Source of the DNA: Gammaproteobacteria bacterium
GTDB taxonomy: Bacteria > Pseudomonadota > Gammaproteobacteria > Steroidobacterales > Woeseiaceae
NCBI GenBank assembly: GCA_029881015.1
Contig: JAOUNK010000088.1
Location: 1 to 10,290 of the forward strand
Direction of reading: 5' to 3'
Length of the DNA: 10,290 bases
Shown: positions 7,029-10,290 of the stretch, piece by piece
How the letters are laid out: each line of letters begins with the position of its first letter
How positions within the stretch are numbered: the first letter of the stretch is position 1
The notes under the pieces: generated by a model
Told to the model about the DNA's origin: nothing
Database searches by the model: none
Seen by the model: the letters and a program-made list of their open reading frames with translations, nothing else
Translations under genes and position numbers: made by a program

Positions 7029-8228
7029 TCAAGAACCGTCTTCGGCGACGTCGGGCTGGGTCCGCTTGGGCCGGTCGTCGACGACAACATAGGCTGCGAT
7101 AGTGCCACCGTCGCTCTGCACGTACAGGCGGTTGGCGACCACCAGCGGGACAGCACTGATCCCCTTGCTGCCGAGACGCACGCGTGCGACCGGTTCGCCA
7201 TCGATATTGTTGAAGAAGTGCAGGTACCCCTCGAGGTCGCCAACAACGACTGTCGTATTGAATGGCACGGGCAAGGTGGGCTCACGGCGCAACAGCGACG
7301 CGTTGCGCCAGATCTCGTTGCCGTTGCTGCGCTTCAGAGCGACGACCTCACCTTCATCCGTAACGGTGTAAATGCTGTTCCAGTCGGCGGAAACCCCCGA
7401 GTACGTGGAGATTTCACGGTTCCAGAGAACCTGCCCCGATTCGCTGGCCAGCGCGGCGATGCGCCCCTGGTAACCAGCCGCGTAGATATCCTGTCCGACG
7501 ACAGTAATCGAGCCGTCGACATCGGACAGGCGATCGAGGTCGGAGCGCCCTTTTGGCGGCGCCAGCAGGGATTCCCATTCGATCGTACCCGTATCGAGAT
7601 CGGCAGACACGACGCGACCCGAATCGAAACCGGCGATCAGGGATTGCCCAACGGCGGCCGGGCTGGCCGAGCCTCGCATCGTGAGGGCCGGTGCGCTCTG
7701 CACGATCGACCAGCGCTGCCGCCCATCGAACAATGACAACGTCTCGATACGATTGTCGATCGTCTGCAGCACGACTACGTCGCCCTTGATCAAGGGCGTT
7801 GTGAGCGACTCACCCTCGACTTCCGTCCGCCACTGTTCTGCGCCCGTCGCGGCATCCAGGGTGATCGCGAAGCCGTCCTTGCTCGCGACAATAACGCGTC
7901 CTTCACCGACGCCCGGACCCGCAGTCAGCTCAACTTCGAGTTCAGTCCGCCAGATCTGCCTGCCGTTTTCCGGGTTGAATGCCGTAACCTTGCCATCGTG
8001 GCCGGCCGCATAGATGCGACTGCCGTCGCCCGCCGGCCGCAAACCGAGCCGCAGGAATTCCGCGTCTTTACCCACTTTCGCATCCCAGATCTTCCTGACC
8101 TTGAGCGTCTGTCTGAAATCGACGAGTTCCAGCGGCTTGAGCTCTTCATCCTTCTTGTTGAACCACCCGCACGATGCGACCAGCGCTGTCGCGACCATCA
8201 GGCTGATAATGCGAAAAGTGTGTTTCAC
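7029..8228 (-). CDS. bamB: Outer membrane assembly lipoprotein BamB
   Basis: BamB is the beta-propeller lipoprotein of the BAM complex that inserts beta-barrel proteins into the outer membrane; it docks on BamA at the periplasmic face. The 399 residues (E. coli 392) start with a basic n-region, a hydrophobic stretch and the lipobox VASC (Cys20). Gly21 at +2, not Asp, fits sorting to the outer membrane. The rest is a PQQ-type eight-bladed propeller with repeated units of the form Y-A-A-G-x-x-G-x-V/I-x-A-L/F-x-x-x-x-G-x-x-x-W, for example near 73-93 and 249-269. The loops TMRGSASP (183-190) and RLSDVDG (233-239) match the regions of E. coli BamB reported to contact BamA. The start is GTG at 8228, overlapping the yfgM stop (GTGA), with AGAGGA 6 nt upstream inside yfgM. 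It is translationally coupled to yfgM and followed by der. Confidence 0.96.
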   Translation of the reverse strand: MKHTFRIISLMVATALVASCGWFNKKDEELKPLELVDFRQTLKVRKIWDAKVGKDAEFLRLGLRPAGDGSRIYAAGHDGKVTAFNPENGRQIWRTELEVELTAGPGVGEGRVIVASKDGFAITLDAATGAEQWRTEVEGESLTTPLIKGDVVVLQTIDNRIETLSLFDGRQRWSIVQSAPALTMRGSASPAAVGQSLIAGFDSGRVVSADLDTGTIEWESLLAPPKGRSDLDRLSDVDGSITVVGQDIYAAGYQGRIAALASESGQVLWNREISTYSGVSADWNSIYTVTDEGEVVALKRSNGNEIWRNASLLRREPTLPVPFNTTVVVGDLEGYLHFFNNIDGEPVARVRLGSKGISAVPLVVANRLYVQSDGGTIAAYVVVDDRPKRTQPDVAEDGS

Positions 8229-8950
8229 TCGGTGTCCTCTGCCTCGGTAGCTTCGACTGCCTCGTCGGCCGCCGGTTCCAGCACATCAGCGTCTTCGGCA
8301 ACGTCGACCGGCGCCGATGTCTCGGGAAGATCAAGTGCCTTCCACTGGACAAGCTGCTGATCAACCGTTTGGGCAGACAGCGGATCCAGCATGACGTTCT
8401 GGTAGGCGGCCTGGGCATCTTCTATGCGGCCGAGTGCGTGGTAGGCATCGCCGAGCAGCTCCTGGTAAACCGCGGCAAACGATTCCGATGGCTGCCCTTC
8501 GAGCAGGTCGACGACGTCCTGTGCCTTGTTCTGGTACAGCAGAATGCGTGCGAGACGGGCACGGGCGACCAGCTTGACCTCCTCGTCGGCGTCGCTGGCG
8601 ATGACCTGGCTCAGCGCGTCCGCGGCATCCTGGTCGCGATTCTTGTCCATATAGAGGCGCGCCATGGCCAATTGAGCCTGGGCGGCATAGCTGGTCTTTG
8701 CGTAGTCGATTGCCAGCTCGTCCGCAACGGCGGCGGCTTCGTCGAGATCGCCCGACACAACGTGCTGGGTCAGCGATTCGTACAGCACTGAGCCCTTGAG
8801 CTGCGCGTCCAGCCTGGCGCTGGTGTAGTAATTGAGGCCCACGAGTATCGCGATACCGAGGCCCAATCCGCCGATCACATAACCGCCGTACTCCGACCAC
8901 CATGAGCGAAGCTGTTCAATCTGTTCTTTTTCTGAAAGTAAATCGTCCAC
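8225..8950 (-). CDS. yfgM: YfgM-type inner-membrane TPR protein (SecYEG ancillary subunit)
   Basis: YfgM is a single-pass inner-membrane protein with a periplasmic tetratricopeptide domain. In E. coli it associates with SecYEG and PpiD and helps hand over envelope proteins. The 241 residues show a short cytoplasmic N-terminus rich in Glu (1-22), one membrane segment (about 23-41, YVIGGLGLGIAILVGLNYY) and helical repeats to about 205. The last 36 residues (206-241) contain 14 acidic and no basic residues; E. coli YfgM (206 residues) lacks this tail. The start is a GTG at 8950 with AAAGG 7 nt upstream; that ribosome site overlaps the hisS stop (TAA), and the gap to hisS is 10 bp. The stop overlaps the bamB GTG. 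Position between hisS and bamB is the same as in E. coli and supports the assignment, since the sequence of this family drifts quickly. Confidence 0.9.
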   Translation of the reverse strand: MDDLLSEKEQIEQLRSWWSEYGGYVIGGLGLGIAILVGLNYYTSARLDAQLKGSVLYESLTQHVVSGDLDEAAAVADELAIDYAKTSYAAQAQLAMARLYMDKNRDQDAADALSQVIASDADEEVKLVARARLARILLYQNKAQDVVDLLEGQPSESFAAVYQELLGDAYHALGRIEDAQAAYQNVMLDPLSAQTVDQQLVQWKALDLPETSAPVDVAEDADVLEPAADEAVEATEAEDTE

Positions 8951-8960
8951 GAGACTGCCT

Positions 8961-10250
8961 TTATTCCTGTTGCGACCCCTGGCCGCTCAACTTTTGTTTC
9001 AGCACCGACGCCAGATCACCCAGCGCGATACTCTCCTGTTCATCGTTACCGCGCAGCGGCTTCAGCCCGATGCGCCCTTCACTGAGTTCCTGTTCTCCCA
9101 GGATCAGTGCATACGTCGCCGCACTCTTGTCGGCACGTTTCATTTGCGACTTGAAACTGCCTCCGCCCAGATTCGTCTCGACACGAACACCGTCCAGGTC
9201 CGCACGTAACTCCTCTGCCAGCGCAAAGGCCCTCTCGAGCGTCCCCTCGCCGACGGCGACCAGGTAGACGTCCGGTCTAACCTCCGGGATCTTCCCGCCG
9301 CAGGCTTCGTACAACGCAACGAAACGCTCGACGCCCATCGCCCACCCGATCGCAGGTGTCGGACGACCGCCGAGTTTCTCGATCAGGCCGTCGTAGCGGC
9401 CACCCGCGCAGACAGCGTTTTGCGCGCCCAGTGCATCGGTGACCCATTCGAAGACCGTGCGCGAATAATAGTCGAGCCCCCGTACGAGCCGCGGATTGAT
9501 TTCGTATTCGACCCCCGCAACATCGAGGAGTGCCCGCAGCCCTTCGAAATGCTCGGCGGACGCCTCATCGAGGTAATCCATCATCACGGGTGCACCGGCC
9601 ACAACGTCCTGCATATCCGGATTCTTGCTATCGAGAATCCTCAACGGGTTCGTGTCAAGCCGGCGAATACTATCCTCATCCAGCTGGTTTTTCACGCCAT
9701 TGAAGTACTCGACGAGAGCATCGCGATAGGCCACGCGTGATTCCGGTACGCCCAGCGAGTTGATCTCGAGGCGAATCCGGTCGATACCAAGGCGTGCCCA
9801 GAGGCGTGCGCTCATGACGATCAGCTCGGCATCGACATCCGGCCCGTCATAGCCCATCGCCTCGACATCGAATTGGTGAAACTGGCGATAGCGGCCAGCC
9901 TGTGGCCGTTCGCGGCGGAACATCGGGCCGACTGTCCAGAGTTTCTGCTTCTGGTTGTGAAACAGCCCGTGCGTAATCCCGGCACGAACCATGCTGGCCG
10001 TCGCCTCAGGGCGCAGGGTCAGGCTGTCGCCGTCGTCGTCAAAGGTATACATCTCCTTCTCAACGATATCGGTGACCTCGCCAATCGAGCGGCGGAAAAC
10101 TTCCGTGTGCTCGAGCAGCGGCAGCCGCACCTGTCGGTAGCCATAGGCTTCGATGACCGTTTCGACCTCCTTTTCGAGGTACTGCCAACTGGCCGCAACC
10201 TCGGGCAGGATGTCGTTCATCCCGCGGACTGTCTGGGGTTTCTTGCTCAT
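8961..10250 (-). CDS. hisS: Histidyl-tRNA synthetase
   Basis: HisS is a class II aminoacyl-tRNA synthetase that charges tRNA-His in the cytoplasm. The 429 residues (E. coli 424) carry the class II motif 2 FRRERPQAGRYRQFHQ (111-126), the histidine-specific motifs LVRGLDYYSRTVFEW (255-269) and AGGRYDGL (282-289), and motif 3 AIGWAMGVERF (300-310). A C-terminal anticodon-binding domain spans about 325-422. The conserved RGMNDILP near the N-terminus (9-16) supports the ATG at 10250. The ribosome site is poor (AGGA only 2 nt from the ATG). It is the first gene of the visible hisS-yfgM-bamB-der run, but the operon may begin further upstream, outside the window; in E. coli ispG precedes hisS. The final residues (GQGSQQE) are a short extension beyond the E. 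coli end. Confidence 0.97.
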   Translation of the reverse strand: MSKKPQTVRGMNDILPEVAASWQYLEKEVETVIEAYGYRQVRLPLLEHTEVFRRSIGEVTDIVEKEMYTFDDDGDSLTLRPEATASMVRAGITHGLFHNQKQKLWTVGPMFRRERPQAGRYRQFHQFDVEAMGYDGPDVDAELIVMSARLWARLGIDRIRLEINSLGVPESRVAYRDALVEYFNGVKNQLDEDSIRRLDTNPLRILDSKNPDMQDVVAGAPVMMDYLDEASAEHFEGLRALLDVAGVEYEINPRLVRGLDYYSRTVFEWVTDALGAQNAVCAGGRYDGLIEKLGGRPTPAIGWAMGVERFVALYEACGGKIPEVRPDVYLVAVGEGTLERAFALAEELRADLDGVRVETNLGGGSFKSQMKRADKSAATYALILGEQELSEGRIGLKPLRGNDEQESIALGDLASVLKQKLSGQGSQQE

Positions 10251-10290
10251 GATCCTGAGATAGTCAACCGCAACGGGCGATCGGGACGGC
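10251..10290. other. Short region upstream of hisS, cut by window edge
   Basis: Only 40 bp are visible upstream of hisS. On the minus strand a TTGACT resembling a -35 box occurs at 10267-10262, but its -10 partner would fall inside hisS, so it cannot serve hisS. No convincing promoter, terminator or end of an upstream gene can be named from so little sequence. Confidence 0.4.

Noticed and set aside
6011..7102. Long plus-strand open frame (363 codons) opposite der
   Set aside because: It is antisense to a clear GTPase gene, shows no recognisable motifs, and has the look of a frame kept open by GC-rich codon bias.
6936..7736. Plus-strand open frame (266 codons) opposite der and bamB
   Set aside because: It spans two well-supported genes and their gap on the other strand; the translation is low in hydrophobic structure and has no motif.
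10262..10267. TTGACT as a -35 box for hisS
   Set aside because: The matching -10 would lie inside the hisS coding region, downstream of the start codon.

Overview
The window (10,290 bp, GC-rich) reads as an ordinary chromosomal housekeeping segment of a gammaproteobacterium. The evidence is the gene set and order: divergent guaBA and xseA, with a hisS-yfgM-bamB-der cluster nearby. This is the same neighbourhood known from Escherichia coli, here with an M23 peptidase gene and a metX-family gene lying between der and xseA. The metX-family protein resembles the xanthomonad-type enzyme, which hints at a lineage near Xanthomonadales or related deep gammaproteobacterial groups. That placement is inference only.

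Layout, left to right. Positions 1-2231 (minus strand) hold the guanine nucleotide branch: guaB (IMP dehydrogenase, complete), then guaA (GMP synthase, first 254 codons only, running off the left edge). Their stop and start share one base. Positions 2232-2342 form a 111-bp divergent intergenic region with a plausible guaB promoter facing left and a strong -10 box facing right, immediately before xseA. Positions 2343-4477 (plus strand) hold xseA (exonuclease VII large subunit) and a secreted M23 metallopeptidase that overlaps it by 4 bp. This pair ends only 6 bp from the 3' end of the next gene, which converges on it.

Positions 4484-10250 (minus strand) form a tight head-to-tail run in the transcription order hisS, yfgM, bamB, der, metX-family acyltransferase. 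Gaps are 10 bp, a 4-bp overlap, 25 bp and 39 bp. hisS charges tRNA-His. YfgM is an inner-membrane periplasmic chaperone-like protein, BamB is an outer-membrane assembly lipoprotein, and Der is a ribosome-assembly GTPase. The last gene encodes an alpha/beta-hydrolase acyltransferase that looks more like a serine O-succinyltransferase (cysteine synthesis) than a classical homoserine acetyltransferase.

No mobile elements, CRISPR arrays, tRNA or rRNA genes, prophage genes or defence genes were seen, and no stretch over about 115 bp lacks a gene. I found no previously undescribed system. The points worth a second look are the substrate of the MetX-family enzyme, a possibly leaderless xseA transcript, the symmetric element inside the guaB promoter, and the acidic tail on YfgM.
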